IMG/VR virus record: IMGVR_UViG_3300042691_018419
Span: 1 to 23,555 of that record
DNA: 23,555 nucleotides
From: a virus
Strand: one strand, 5' to 3'
Shown here: piece after piece, positions 5,759-14,236 of the stretch
Numbering within the stretch: position 1 is the stretch's first letter
How the letters are laid out: the number at the start of each line of letters is the position of its first letter
Notes under the pieces: model-generated
The model's input: the letters and a program-made list of their open reading frames with translations, nothing else
Told to the model about the DNA's origin: nothing
The model's database searches: none
Program-made: the position numbers and the translations under genes

Positions 5759-6654
5759 AGTTGTGCAGAAAGCCAATCTTCAAGTTTCATTGACGGTTCC
5801 CAACCAAAAGTCTTACGAAGTTTTTGATTGTTTGCAAGACTCACTCTCGCTTCACCAGGACGAGGGGCAATATTTAATGTTTCATGATCAAACATTCTTG
5901 CAATCTGATTGATCGAATAGTTGTTTCCAGTTCCAACATTATATACCTGTCCAAATGCTTCTGGATCTGGGTTTGAAATTGCTGCCATAATATTTGCCTT
6001 CACAACATCACCAACGTAAGTAAAGTCACGACGTTGATTTCCATCACCAACGATTGTTAGAGGTTCTCCTGCTGCCCTCTGACGCATAAAAATACCAATC
6101 ACGGGAGCATACTGTCCACGCAGAGGTTGACGCTCACCATAAACGTTGAAATAACGGAAGCACACAGTTTGGAGACCAAACAAATCCGTGTACATCTTAC
6201 ACAGTTTCTCACCATTTACCTTAGAAACTGAATATGGATTCAGACAATCATCAGGTTGCGTTTCAATATTCGGAGTTTGATTCAGTCCATATCCAGAAGA
6301 TGTGGAAGAATACATCACACGCTTTACGCCAGCTTCACGAGCACATTGAAGAACTGTCACAGTACCAACGGAGTTAATACTGACTGCTTCAATTGGGTTT
6401 TCGATAGCAGGTTGAATCCGTGCCTCTGCTGCAATATGAAACACATAATCTACTCCATCATAGAGTGGACGTGTGTTTTCATAGTCACGGATATCGTACT
6501 TATAGTTTTGTGCCTTATCATTCCAATAAAATTGATCGTGGGCATCAGAATACTCGTTATCAATCACAACAACCTCGTGACCCATTTCAAGTAAACGGTC
6601 TACAAGGTTTGAACCAATAAATCCAGCACCACCAGTAACTAGTGATTTAGTCAT
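5755..6654 (-). CDS. NAD-dependent nucleotide-sugar epimerase/dehydratase (extended SDR)
   Basis: The 299-residue protein is an extended short-chain dehydrogenase. The NAD-binding motif GGAGFIG is at residues 8-14, the Ser/Thr-rich catalytic loop is at 116-120, and the Tyr141-x3-Lys145 pair is present. Later motifs (RYFNVYG, QRRDFTYVGD, YNVGTG) are those of UDP-glucose 4-epimerase-like enzymes. The likely reaction is conversion of a UDP-hexose, such as UDP-glucose to UDP-galactose or the N-acetyl forms, supplying donors for the neighbouring transferases. It overlaps both neighbours by four bases. Substrate specificity cannot be settled here; a UDP-glucuronate epimerase or decarboxylase is an alternative. 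Confidence 0.88.
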   Translation of the reverse strand: MTKSLVTGGAGFIGSNLVDRLLEMGHEVVVIDNEYSDAHDQFYWNDKAQNYKYDIRDYENTRPLYDGVDYVFHIAAEARIQPAIENPIEAVSINSVGTVTVLQCAREAGVKRVMYSSTSSGYGLNQTPNIETQPDDCLNPYSVSKVNGEKLCKMYTDLFGLQTVCFRYFNVYGERQPLRGQYAPVIGIFMRQRAAGEPLTIVGDGNQRRDFTYVGDVVKANIMAAISNPDPEAFGQVYNVGTGNNYSINQIARMFDHETLNIAPRPGEARVSLANNQKLRKTFGWEPSMKLEDWLSAQL

Positions 6655-7295
6655 ACAACTCTCTCAGGTAAAAAGTAATTCTTATTATAATTAAAGCACT
6701 CCTCAGTAGGATAGCTTGTCAAAGGATTCACAGTACCGTGATATCCACTTGTTTGATAGAAGAATGGATCATCAAATGCGTAAACATTGAACCAACGCTG
6801 TATCTCAGCAAATCCAATATCTTGATAATCTTCAATGATATATCCAGCATGATGACATACCCTCTGGCACATTCTAACATATTCATCGGTTAGATACAAG
6901 ATAGAATGTCCACCAAGCATATTATATGTCCGATACAGATCATCCTTGATATGTTCGTATTGTACATAAGGTCCAGAATGCCCATTCATTCTACCCCAGG
7001 ATGAAATACCAAGATAAACTGCATCAGCATCATCGGGAACTTCAATCTCAGGGCGAAAGTTTTTGATCATACAATCATCTTCAAACAAAACGAATGGAGG
7101 ATCAATTTCTTGCAACCCTTTAAAATGAGCAGCAGAGCATCCAGCAACAGGGCAATCTGGGCGAGGAATACCCTCAACACGAATGATAGTCTTGAACCCA
7201 CACTCTTTGAGAATTTTTTGCATATTCTCATTTTTTTCAGTGTGCTGTTCAAGATTCATATAAACAGCAGGAATTTCTCTAAGATCTAAGTTCAT
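6651..7295 (-). CDS. short GT25-like glycosyltransferase
   Basis: The 214-residue protein resembles GT25 enzymes: Val-Tyr-Met-Asn-Leu near residue 11, Cys-Ser-Ala-Ala-His-Phe-Lys-Gly at 53-60 (matching the Ser-His helix of GT25), and Phe-Glu-Asp-Asp at 71-74. It is shorter than usual and lacks the long C-terminal part. It overlaps the GT6 gene by 17 bases and the epimerase by four. It probably adds one sugar to the operon's glycan. Assignment is from motif order only. Confidence 0.7.
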   Translation of the reverse strand: MNLDLREIPAVYMNLEQHTEKNENMQKILKECGFKTIIRVEGIPRPDCPVAGCSAAHFKGLQEIDPPFVLFEDDCMIKNFRPEIEVPDDADAVYLGISSWGRMNGHSGPYVQYEHIKDDLYRTYNMLGGHSILYLTDEYVRMCQRVCHHAGYIIEDYQDIGFAEIQRWFNVYAFDDPFFYQTSGYHGTVNPLTSYPTEECFNYNKNYFLPERVV

Positions 7296-7974
7296 TATGA
7301 TTCTTTTTTAAAGCAATGATTTTGGGTTCATAAGGATACTCAGGATTATTCATCTGTTCCTCAGCAAAACAATATGAAGGAGTCAAACTAAGGGTAGGAG
7401 GATTATCGATCAGGTATCGATTCATTTGAGATTCATCGTGCCAAAGAGCAATAACTCCATTTTCAAGATCTCGATTCACGCGGTCAGCAATAACCTCCGC
7501 CATTTCAAGGAATCTCTTGGTTGATCCACCATTGAAACCACCAGCATAATAATTCTCACCTTCTTCACCATATGGAACATATGCTAGAGAATTAGGATTT
7601 CTATCATAAGTTCTTTCTTCTTTCTTATGAAAAGATTGATAAGGATGCATTGTGGCAACAAGATCACTTAGAACCTCATCACCAACCTTATCAACCAAAC
7701 CCATATCAACATCAAAGTAGAAACAATAATCAAACTGAGAAATAAAATCTTTTTCCCTAATAAAGTAATTATACCTTTTCAAAGTTGGCATCGGCCAAGG
7801 TTCATGATCAATCTGACAAACTCTTACATTATCAGATGTTTCTACTTCATGATCGGTAAAAAGTAGACAATTAATTTCATGCCCATTAAGAAAATTCTCC
7901 TCGATATTATCAAGAAGTCTTTCAACAAACTGAATGTATTTGTTTGTTGCAATAGTCAGAATACAAATTTTCAT
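7279..7974 (-). CDS. GT6-family glycosyltransferase (ABO blood-group type)
   Basis: The 231-residue protein clearly matches family GT6, which includes the human ABO A/B transferases and alpha-1,3-galactosyltransferase. Visible landmarks are Phe-Asp-Val-Asp-Met (DxD at 88-90), His-Pro-Tyr at 110-112, Ala-Tyr-Val-Pro at 131-134, Tyr-Tyr-Ala-Gly-Gly-Phe-x-Gly-Gly at 142-150 (the donor-selecting region) and Leu-Trp-His-Asp-Glu-Ser-x-x-Asn-Arg-Tyr-Leu at 177-188. It lacks the membrane anchor of animal enzymes. GT6 enzymes add Gal or GalNAc in alpha-1,3 linkage, often to a fucosylated galactose. Most bacterial members have NxN instead of DxD, whereas this phage copy keeps DxD. The operon also makes GDP-fucose and a fucosyltransferase that could prepare the acceptor. 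Confidence 0.9.
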   Translation of the reverse strand: MKICILTIATNKYIQFVERLLDNIEENFLNGHEINCLLFTDHEVETSDNVRVCQIDHEPWPMPTLKRYNYFIREKDFISQFDYCFYFDVDMGLVDKVGDEVLSDLVATMHPYQSFHKKEERTYDRNPNSLAYVPYGEEGENYYAGGFNGGSTKRFLEMAEVIADRVNRDLENGVIALWHDESQMNRYLIDNPPTLSLTPSYCFAEEQMNNPEYPYEPKIIALKKNHNELRS

Positions 7975-8591
7975 TTATTTTTAATGTAAAGTGCATCACC
8001 CCACTTATACCAAGTTTCTGGCCAATGAGTTTCGACTCTTTCAAATCCATACTCACTTAAAAACTCATCCAATTCTTCAACCATAGGAATTCCTTCATAC
8101 ATTTCCCCACGATTGACTTCACAATACACATAATCAATTTGTTGAAGAGTTTTTTGTCCTCCTCTAAAAACTTCTAGTTCATATCCCTGAACATCAATAT
8201 TGATGAAATTTGATTCTCCAATATCAAATGTATCAAGAGTATCAACTTCAACTTCTTCAGTTCCATCAAAAGACACATCTGGATGATGTTCCAGATGTTC
8301 TTTTGGTTTTAAAATAGAACTACTCTGTGCTTCATTGCTACTTAGATACATCGTAGCAGTTCCTTTCTTACTACCAAGGGCAACCTGATATCCCTGAATG
8401 TCAGCGTTTACATTCTGAAGGCGTTGAGAAAGAATGTCAAAGTTTTCAGAAAGTGGTTCAAAAACAGTTATCTTCTGAATACCATTATCAACATACTCTT
8501 GAATTTCTTCACCATAGTGAGCACCAATATGAACAACACCTTTAATGTTCATATTATATTTTCTTCGCAGGTTGGTAAAACTTATTAGCAT
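7971..8591 (-). CDS. FkbM-family methyltransferase
   Basis: The 206-residue protein has the SAM-binding motif Val-Val-His-Ile-Gly-Ala-His-Tyr-Gly-Glu at 19-28, an acidic second strand (Val-Phe-Glu-Pro-Leu, 43-47) and the FkbM signature Ile-Asn-Ile-Asp-Val-Gln-Gly-Tyr-Glu-Leu-Glu-Val. FkbM enzymes O-methylate sugars and polyketides; here a sugar hydroxyl of the surface glycan is likely. Two starts are possible, Met1 at 8591 directly after the previous stop codon, or Met14, close to the conserved domain. Methylation can block host receptors or degrading enzymes; that role is inference. Confidence 0.85.
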   Translation of the reverse strand: MLISFTNLRRKYNMNIKGVVHIGAHYGEEIQEYVDNGIQKITVFEPLSENFDILSQRLQNVNADIQGYQVALGSKKGTATMYLSSNEAQSSSILKPKEHLEHHPDVSFDGTEEVEVDTLDTFDIGESNFINIDVQGYELEVFRGGQKTLQQIDYVYCEVNRGEMYEGIPMVEELDEFLSEYGFERVETHWPETWYKWGDALYIKNK

Positions 8592-8592
8592 T

Positions 8593-9474
8593 TTATTTTG
8601 AAATTGTTTTAGCGATTTGATTCAGGGTTCCATCCCAAGTCAAGTACTTATCATAGACCATTCTACCATATTCAAGATAATTTTCATACTCACCAGTTTC
8701 CAAAAGATGATCAACAATACTTGGAATAGTATCTATACTATTTTCATCGATAAGGATTGCTGCCTTATTCCAATCAATCTCATCAGCAAAAGGTAACCAA
8801 AATACATCACTAATATAGATGGGAATAGCATCCATCTGCATAGTTTCATACATTCTGAATGAAGTTGGTCCATACCCTCTTGGGGCAAGTCCAAATACAG
8901 AATCATATATAATATCTCTAAATGCCTCAGAAAGACCATTAGAAAGATTTACGGCAAACTTATACCCATCTATTCCTTGCAACTTATCACACATTACTTT
9001 ACGAATGGGGTGAGTATCATTCCTTCCTGCAAACCCAACTTTGTTCATTCTTGTTTCTTTTGGAGAACCAGGATGAGGATCTGAAAGAAGTGGAATGGGA
9101 ATATACTCTTGCGTTGGTGCTTTTGGTGACTTAGGAGAATTTGAAGAGGCAAAAACTTTACAGTTATCAATGGAAACTAGTGTTCCATCATCATACTGAA
9201 CAACGGTAAAAAACTTCTCACCAGGATACTTACTTGGCAATTCATTGACCCAGTTTTGAATCTCTGCAATCTTTTCAGTATCATTTCCCCAATTACTACT
9301 ACAATGATATTGAGTCCATTGAATAGGAATATAGATGTAATCACTATCAATATCCATTGTAGTGAAGTAAGAAAATGCTCTCTCCTCAATTAAAGGGTTA
9401 AGACCTTGATGAGGAGGATATCTAAATGTATTTTTAGGCAACCACTGTTGTGGAGTATCAACAATTCTGATCAT
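8593..9474 (-). CDS. exostosin-like glycosyltransferase (GT47-type)
   Basis: The 293-residue protein resembles exostosin-family transferases. The C-terminal half has Phe-Gly-Leu-Ala-Pro-Arg-Gly-Tyr-Gly-Pro-Thr-Ser-Phe-Arg-Met-Tyr-Glu followed by Ala-Ile-Pro-Ile-Tyr-Ile-Ser-Asp, the nucleotide-sugar site with the conserved Glu. A central Gly-Phe-Ala-Gly-Arg precedes it, as in the family. These enzymes transfer glucuronate, GlcNAc, galactose or arabinose; the donor is unknown here. It overlaps the GT2 gene by four bases, and the FkbM start follows two bases after its stop. Confidence 0.78.
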   Translation of the reverse strand: MIRIVDTPQQWLPKNTFRYPPHQGLNPLIEERAFSYFTTMDIDSDYIYIPIQWTQYHCSSNWGNDTEKIAEIQNWVNELPSKYPGEKFFTVVQYDDGTLVSIDNCKVFASSNSPKSPKAPTQEYIPIPLLSDPHPGSPKETRMNKVGFAGRNDTHPIRKVMCDKLQGIDGYKFAVNLSNGLSEAFRDIIYDSVFGLAPRGYGPTSFRMYETMQMDAIPIYISDVFWLPFADEIDWNKAAILIDENSIDTIPSIVDHLLETGEYENYLEYGRMVYDKYLTWDGTLNQIAKTISK

Positions 9475-10217
9475 AAGTCTAAGATTTTTGTTTTATAAAG
9501 ATCTGCAGAAAGAGAAGAGTTGGAACCACAAGCATTCCAATAACTAGCACTTCTCAATCTATGATTATAATAAAATTCAGGAACAACTTTAAATTCACCA
9601 CCATTCATTATCCAGAAGTAAGAAAATGCTAAGACATCTGCGTGGAGTAGTTCTGTTTGTTTATTTTCAAAAGGTTCTTCAATGAGTTTGAGATAAGCAT
9701 TACGATTGAATACATAATTACCAGTATTTAAAAACCAATCAAACCACTTGGTTCTTTTGATAATTCCATCTTTTGCTTCTTCAATACCCACAATATCATA
9801 TTTAAATTTGTAGTGTGCTTCATCAGTGTATCCGTTTTCTGCATTATGAAGTAGAAGTTTTTCCGGACAATAACAAATATTTTCTATTGGATCTACAATA
9901 CCCTGAATGACACTAAGAGTGTTTTCAGTTGGATGATTGTCACTATCAAGAAGGTAAATCCAGTCACAACTAGAATTCTTAACAGCAGTATATTTGTTTC
10001 TGAATCCGCCAAGATTTACTTCGTTTCTGAATAATTTAATTTTACTAGTATTAAGATCATCAACCACTTGATTAAGTTTTTGCCATTCCTCTTCTGAGGA
10101 ACAATCATCATTAACAACGATTTCTTTTACAAAATTATTGTCCAACGCATAATTAACTGCTTCTTTAAAATACTGAGAAGTATTATAAAATGGTATTGCT
10201 AATGTAATTTCTTTCAT
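9471..10217 (-). CDS. GT2-family glycosyltransferase
   Basis: The 248-residue protein begins with the GT2 signature: Leu-Ala-Ile-Pro-Phe-Tyr-Asn, then Glu-Ile-Val-Val-Asn-Asp-Asp-Cys-Ser-Ser near 32-41 and Leu-Leu-Asp-Ser-Asp-Asn at 89-94 (DxD). These bind the nucleotide sugar in an inverting GT-A fold. A C-terminal His-x-Arg (around residues 219-221) may help catalysis. It has no membrane span and would act in the cytoplasm on a lipid-linked or protein acceptor. Its ATG overlaps the next gene's start by four bases on one side, and the upstream gene's stop overlaps its own start on the other (TAATG). Confidence 0.85.
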   Translation of the reverse strand: MKEITLAIPFYNTSQYFKEAVNYALDNNFVKEIVVNDDCSSEEEWQKLNQVVDDLNTSKIKLFRNEVNLGGFRNKYTAVKNSSCDWIYLLDSDNHPTENTLSVIQGIVDPIENICYCPEKLLLHNAENGYTDEAHYKFKYDIVGIEEAKDGIIKRTKWFDWFLNTGNYVFNRNAYLKLIEEPFENKQTELLHADVLAFSYFWIMNGGEFKVVPEFYYNHRLRSASYWNACGSNSSLSADLYKTKILDL

Positions 10218-10966
10218 TATTTTAGTAAGTAATTGACAAACTCTTTGGAGGAAATAACCATATTATCATACTGGTCCATTTTTGTAACATCTGTATATCT
10301 ATTAAATGGAATCCCAAGCACTCTACAAATATCAATATATTGATCACAATATTGATGTGGATTTGGCGGGTATATTTCAATAATATTAGTGTTCTTTGAA
10401 GCAAATAATGAAAATACCATTCCACCACTTTGAGGTGCTATTACACACTTTGCATTATTAAAAATTTGAATTTTTTCAGAAACTGTATAATCTTCAAAGT
10501 AGATTGCTTTAAATCCTAGTTCTTGAAGGTCTTCTACTAACTCATTCTCATTCAAGATATGCCTCCGTTTAATATTATTATCTCTTCGGTTACCTTCACA
10601 CAAATGAGACTTGCTTCGACAAATGTAAATATTTTCATACTCACTAGTGTCAAATCCACTGACCCTAGAAAGAAAAAGATCTCTTAAAAATGTATATGTT
10701 GTTGGATCAACATGAAATTGACCACTATTGTTTGAAATATTAACTGGTTTAATGGAAGGAATTAAAATAGACTCACCGCCATTGGGGACAATATTAATAA
10801 GATCATTTAAAATTTCAAATGTTTCTTTTTGATATGCAGTATAATCTTCTGCATCGAAGCAGACATTAACTTTTGTAGATAGATCAATTTGCTTTAAAGA
10901 TCCTACCATATAGACAAACCAATGGTAGATAAAATCTTTACCAGCTTCCTCAATTTTATATTTCAT
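10217..10966 (-). CDS. GT61-like glycosyltransferase (DUF563 C-terminal type)
   Basis: The 249-residue protein has the features of the GT61/DUF563 group: Ile-Tyr-Ile-Cys-Arg-Ser-Lys-Ser, Arg-Arg-His-Ile-Leu-Asn-Glu-Asn-Glu-Leu, a Ser-Glu-Lys-Ile-Gln-Ile-Phe segment and Ile-Ala-Pro-Gln-Ser-Gly-Gly-Met in the last third. It is shorter than the second GT61-like protein in this operon. The start at 10966 is chosen because its ATG overlaps the previous stop (ATGA); a start six codons upstream is possible. The donor sugar is unknown. Confidence 0.75.
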   Translation of the reverse strand: MKYKIEEAGKDFIYHWFVYMVGSLKQIDLSTKVNVCFDAEDYTAYQKETFEILNDLINIVPNGGESILIPSIKPVNISNNSGQFHVDPTTYTFLRDLFLSRVSGFDTSEYENIYICRSKSHLCEGNRRDNNIKRRHILNENELVEDLQELGFKAIYFEDYTVSEKIQIFNNAKCVIAPQSGGMVFSLFASKNTNIIEIYPPNPHQYCDQYIDICRVLGIPFNRYTDVTKMDQYDNMVISSKEFVNYLLK

Positions 10967-11727
10967 TTCCAAATAAAATTCCAATTTTCTAGTTTAGGAC
11001 ATTTTAACATATTTAAAAATTTATTATTACATTCAGGTCCATCACATCTGCGGTGTGGTTCATTTCTAGCATATGCATGAAGATTGATAGTCACGTCCTT
11101 CATTCTGTTAATACTTTGCATATGATAAACAAACAACGCTATCGAATTTTCAACTAAATGAATCTCATTAGCATTCTCAATAATTTTTGAAATATTCAAA
11201 AAATTATCAGTTAACCGATGTAAATTAATTATTTCACCACTTACATATTTTCTATCTATCATTTCTTCTTCCATCTCACATACCACAGAATAATTTGATG
11301 GGAGATCAAGAGATTGGTATAAATTATCCTCAATGTCTAAGTCTCTTTCATAATTAAACTTAGATATTCTTAGATTTGGATCTAAACCTACTTCTGTATA
11401 AAAAGAAGATGCATTATCAGTAGAAACGAAAGATTCTATCCCAAACTTATTAATCTTATTGAAATACTTACCATTGTTACCTGGATTAGAATATAATTCC
11501 CCAACTCTAACATCAATCACATCACATTCACATCCAGGATCAATAACACCCTCAACTGGAATAATTTTAGAATTATCCCTAAACATATGAGTCGTGAAAG
11601 GAACAACGACAGGAGTGTCATGAACTAGATAGACTTCATCATAAAATTCCGAAAGATATCGAATCATTCCATTTGTTGATATCCAATCTCCAAACGCATC
11701 ATAAACTACAAATACCAAAGTTTTCAT
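10963..11727 (-). CDS. unknown protein, possibly a GT-B type transferase
   Basis: This 254-residue protein begins Met-Lys-Thr-Leu-Val-Phe-Val-Val-Tyr-Asp-Ala-Phe-Gly-Asp-Trp-Ile, recalling the N-terminal strand and Gly-Asp loop of GT9/heptosyltransferase-like proteins. A later part (Asn-Leu-His-Arg-Leu-Thr-Asp-Asn-Phe-Leu, then His-Leu-Val-Glu-Asn-Ser) resembles the donor-binding half of GT-B enzymes, where an acidic residue contacts the sugar. The similarity is weak and the protein is short for a complete GT-B fold. Its tight overlaps with both neighbours show it belongs to the operon. Function is a guess. Confidence 0.6.
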   Translation of the reverse strand: MKTLVFVVYDAFGDWISTNGMIRYLSEFYDEVYLVHDTPVVVPFTTHMFRDNSKIIPVEGVIDPGCECDVIDVRVGELYSNPGNNGKYFNKINKFGIESFVSTDNASSFYTEVGLDPNLRISKFNYERDLDIEDNLYQSLDLPSNYSVVCEMEEEMIDRKYVSGEIINLHRLTDNFLNISKIIENANEIHLVENSIALFVYHMQSINRMKDVTINLHAYARNEPHRRCDGPECNNKFLNMLKCPKLENWNFIWK

Positions 11728-12164
11728 AAAAGTGCAGGATAATCAGTGCATATTCCAAAGGGTTTTTCATATCCTGGCATAAAAGTTTCAATATCTTCTT
11801 TATTAATTAAAGGAATAATAGTAGTATGATCTATCTTTTGAGTTAGATCGTGCAACCATATTATACCAGTTGATGTATAAACAAAACTATCAGAACTATG
11901 GCAAAAAGAATGATATGCCCAACACTCCTTTGCTGCTTCAAGATTTTTACAGTGTAACCATAAGTAGTGTCTACGTTTATCCAACCAATTATGGTCTACT
12001 TTATATTGTGGAAAATCATGCCCCAACCAAAGTTCACCATTGATTGAACGAACATCAATCTCAACATGAAATCCGCTCCCAATTGCACAATCAATATAAC
12101 TTGGACGATTTTCTTTGTCAGGAACAGCACCACGAATGTTTCCTCTATGAGAAATAATAATCAC
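11724..12164 (-). CDS. compact glycerophosphodiesterase-like (GDPD) protein
   Basis: The 146-residue protein carries the core of the GDPD/PLC-like barrel: His6-Arg7-Gly, Glu18-Asn19-Arg-Pro-Ser, Glu35-Ile-Asp37 and Gly-His49-Asp50, which form the metal site and catalytic histidine pair in known enzymes. It is far shorter than the usual 240-300 residues, so it may be a trimmed barrel. Members hydrolyse phosphodiesters such as glycerophosphocholine. In this operon it might act on a phosphodiester-linked glycan substituent or a nucleotide-activated precursor. It overlaps both neighbours by four bases, suggesting co-function with the HAD and aldolase genes. Confidence 0.75.
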   Translation of the reverse strand: MIIISHRGNIRGAVPDKENRPSYIDCAIGSGFHVEIDVRSINGELWLGHDFPQYKVDHNWLDKRRHYLWLHCKNLEAAKECWAYHSFCHSSDSFVYTSTGIIWLHDLTQKIDHTTIIPLINKEDIETFMPGYEKPFGICTDYPALL

Positions 12165-12472
12165 AGTTCTTCAATCCTCAAAGATTTATCTTCAATAAAC
12201 AAATCATAAAAAGGTTTATTAACTAAAAGTTCGTGGTACTTTGCCCCCCACTCATTCAACTGCCTAGTAGTAAGTTCAGTCCAGTCTTTTTGTTTTCTAC
12301 TTCCTCTAGCAGTCCAATAAACAATAGTATTCCCTTCATCATAAAGTTTATTAATTTTCTCTATGTTTTCTAGAATAGGTTTTGCTTTTGTATAATCATG
12401 AGTTGTTCCAAAGTCAACAGATGTTTCTCTATGACAAATGGTCTCATCAATGTCAACATAAATCACTTTCAT
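12161..12472 (-). CDS. small HAD-family phosphatase
   Basis: The 103-residue protein has all the catalytic motifs of the HAD superfamily: Asp7-Ile-Asp9-Glu-Thr near the start, Thr54-Ala-Arg-Gly, Lys86 in Asn-Lys-Pro and Glu94-Asp95 near the end. It lacks a cap domain, like small phosphatases of capsule and LPS loci. It probably dephosphorylates a sugar phosphate or another small phosphate ester made by the adjacent aldolase. Four-base overlaps on both sides tie it to the GDPD and aldolase genes. Confidence 0.85.
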   Translation of the reverse strand: MKVIYVDIDETICHRETSVDFGTTHDYTKAKPILENIEKINKLYDEGNTIVYWTARGSRKQKDWTELTTRQLNEWGAKYHELLVNKPFYDLFIEDKSLRIEEL

Positions 12473-13140
12473 TGATACATATTTCTCCGATAATTTTCAT
12501 TGGGACAAGTATCAACATCGGCAACTTCTTGTTCTGTTAAGAACTTAACTCCACCTAAAAGTTTTGCGCCAATAAAAATATCAGCAGACTTTTCACACAT
12601 TAGAGTAGAAGCTGCACAATCTTTTTTAGATGCAGATGCTGTGATTATACCATGGTTTTGAAGTAGAATCAACTTTGGAAAGAATCCTTCATGATCTACA
12701 AATCTAGATACATGCTTCTCCACTAACTTCAATATTGATTCTCCTGGTGGTGCATAAGGGACAACACAAGACTTTGTACCATTCCTCACGATCTGATCGG
12801 GGAACCATCTATGCTCAGCAAAATCATAAAGAACCGATGGCTCAGAACACAAAATTTTAGTTGTATGTGGTGGATGCGTGTGAGCGATAAAATTTACTTC
12901 CGGAAAAGTCTTCATAATCCAAGCATGAAAAGAAGTTTCGATACTTGGTTTTTTATGAAGAAGTTCTATCTGTGCTCCATTAGTATTGCATAAGGTCAAA
13001 TCTTCTTCTGATAATGTATGAAGACTTGTTCCACTTGCCTTAATCAAAAAAGTATTTTCATCTACCCTTACTGAGACATTACCCTCACCACAAATAGTGT
13101 AGTCACTGATTTCTCTTGCTAGTTCTAGTATTTCAGACAT
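12469..13140 (-). CDS. class II aldolase/epimerase-family protein
   Basis: The 223-residue protein matches the class II aldolase/adducin family (fuculose-1-phosphate aldolase, ribulose-5-phosphate 4-epimerase). Gly20-Asn21 and Ser36-Gly-Thr form the phosphate site, Glu68 is in the catalytic position, and His87, His89 and His163 are the zinc ligands (Ala-His-Thr-His-Pro, Gln-Asn-His-Gly). It would cleave or form a short sugar phosphate. Next to a HAD phosphatase, a GDPD-like enzyme and a nucleotidyltransferase it may help make a small activated building block for the glycan. It overlaps the GT61 gene by eight bases. The substrate is unknown. Confidence 0.87.
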   Translation of the reverse strand: MSEILELAREISDYTICGEGNVSVRVDENTFLIKASGTSLHTLSEEDLTLCNTNGAQIELLHKKPSIETSFHAWIMKTFPEVNFIAHTHPPHTTKILCSEPSVLYDFAEHRWFPDQIVRNGTKSCVVPYAPPGESILKLVEKHVSRFVDHEGFFPKLILLQNHGIITASASKKDCAASTLMCEKSADIFIGAKLLGGVKFLTEQEVADVDTCPNENYRRNMYQ

Positions 13141-14236
13141 CTTTAAGAAATGTTGCTAACGTATTTAGATTTACCCTCCAAGGCGAGTTCAGACCCCCAG
13201 AAATAGAAAGAGACCCATCGCTTTCAACGGTCTCCTCAATCTTCTCAACAAACTCAGTATCATTAAAATGATAAAGTTGAGTATGACTCATAGAATACTC
13301 AAATCGAGTGTTGATATCAAAGAATAAAGGACTATTAATTGAAATGACTTTTGTTTCTGGTGGTGAAAAAATTACGTTACACATACCACCACCGATAGGA
13401 CCAGCAACATATTTTGCAGAGTTAAACAATCCGATCTTCTCTTTCATCGTCATATTTTCACAGAAGATCTCCTCATATCCATAAGACTTAAAGAGTTCTA
13501 CAACTTCATCTTCATTTATACAACGGCGGCGTTCGGTGTAGTTTGTACCGATATTTTCAAAGTTATTATGCAACCAAGTTCTACGTGAAATATAAATCTT
13601 TTCTGGTCCTTGATAATCACCCTTCATACGATTAATAATATCAAATACTCCTGCATGTGGTGGCGTATTTGAAAGTCCATTATGAGTCAATGAAGATCCA
13701 ACTACAACAGTATTGTATAAGGTATCTGGGTTAAGAAACACAACATCTTTCTTTCTTATTCCCAAGAGTTCAAGACATTCCCAAACAAAAGGATATAAAT
13801 CATCTTTGCCTTCTGGTGGACTTACTAAAAGTTTAAGATCTGGATGAATCTCTTTCTCATTGAAGTATGAATAGAGGTAGGGTAGAGTATCATAGATGAA
13901 GTGATAATAGTTCGCCATATTATACACAAAGTAGAATACAGGAACCGAACAAAAGTTCTTAAAGTGAAATGGATTATCCACTTCATACGCCATCGTTTCT
14001 TCATAAACTGTACCACGCCCAAGAGACATAAACATCTCTTTTGTTGGAAGAATTAATTTATGAGTTTGATGAGAATAAATTAGTGGTTGTGGATAGTGCT
14101 TCGATAATCCAGTAAATTGGCAGGAAAAGAAGTATGCAACTTCAATATCCCTGCCATTGTCATCATTTTCTTTTATAAGTCTTGTTCTTCCAGAGTTCCA
14201 GTATTCAATTGGTAAAATAGTCTTTTGTATACTCAT
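13133..14236 (-). CDS. GT61-like glycosyltransferase
   Basis: The 367-residue protein has the full GT61/DUF563 pattern: Tyr-Tyr-His-Phe-Ile-Tyr-Asp-Thr-Leu-Pro in the N-terminal half, Ile-Tyr-Ile-Ser-Arg-Arg, then Glu-Asp-Glu-Val-Val-Glu-Leu-Phe and Gly-Pro-Ile-Gly-Gly-Gly-Met-Cys-Asn in the C-terminal half. GT61 enzymes transfer xylose, arabinose or GlcNAc in plants and animals, and unknown sugars in bacteria. The ATG at 14234-14236 is preferred over a TTG five codons upstream; it overlaps the nucleotidyltransferase gene by 32 bases in another frame, the longest overlap in the operon. Confidence 0.82.
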   Translation of the reverse strand: MSIQKTILPIEYWNSGRTRLIKENDDNGRDIEVAYFFSCQFTGLSKHYPQPLIYSHQTHKLILPTKEMFMSLGRGTVYEETMAYEVDNPFHFKNFCSVPVFYFVYNMANYYHFIYDTLPYLYSYFNEKEIHPDLKLLVSPPEGKDDLYPFVWECLELLGIRKKDVVFLNPDTLYNTVVVGSSLTHNGLSNTPPHAGVFDIINRMKGDYQGPEKIYISRRTWLHNNFENIGTNYTERRRCINEDEVVELFKSYGYEEIFCENMTMKEKIGLFNSAKYVAGPIGGGMCNVIFSPPETKVISINSPLFFDINTRFEYSMSHTQLYHFNDTEFVEKIEETVESDGSLSISGGLNSPWRVNLNTLATFLKDV

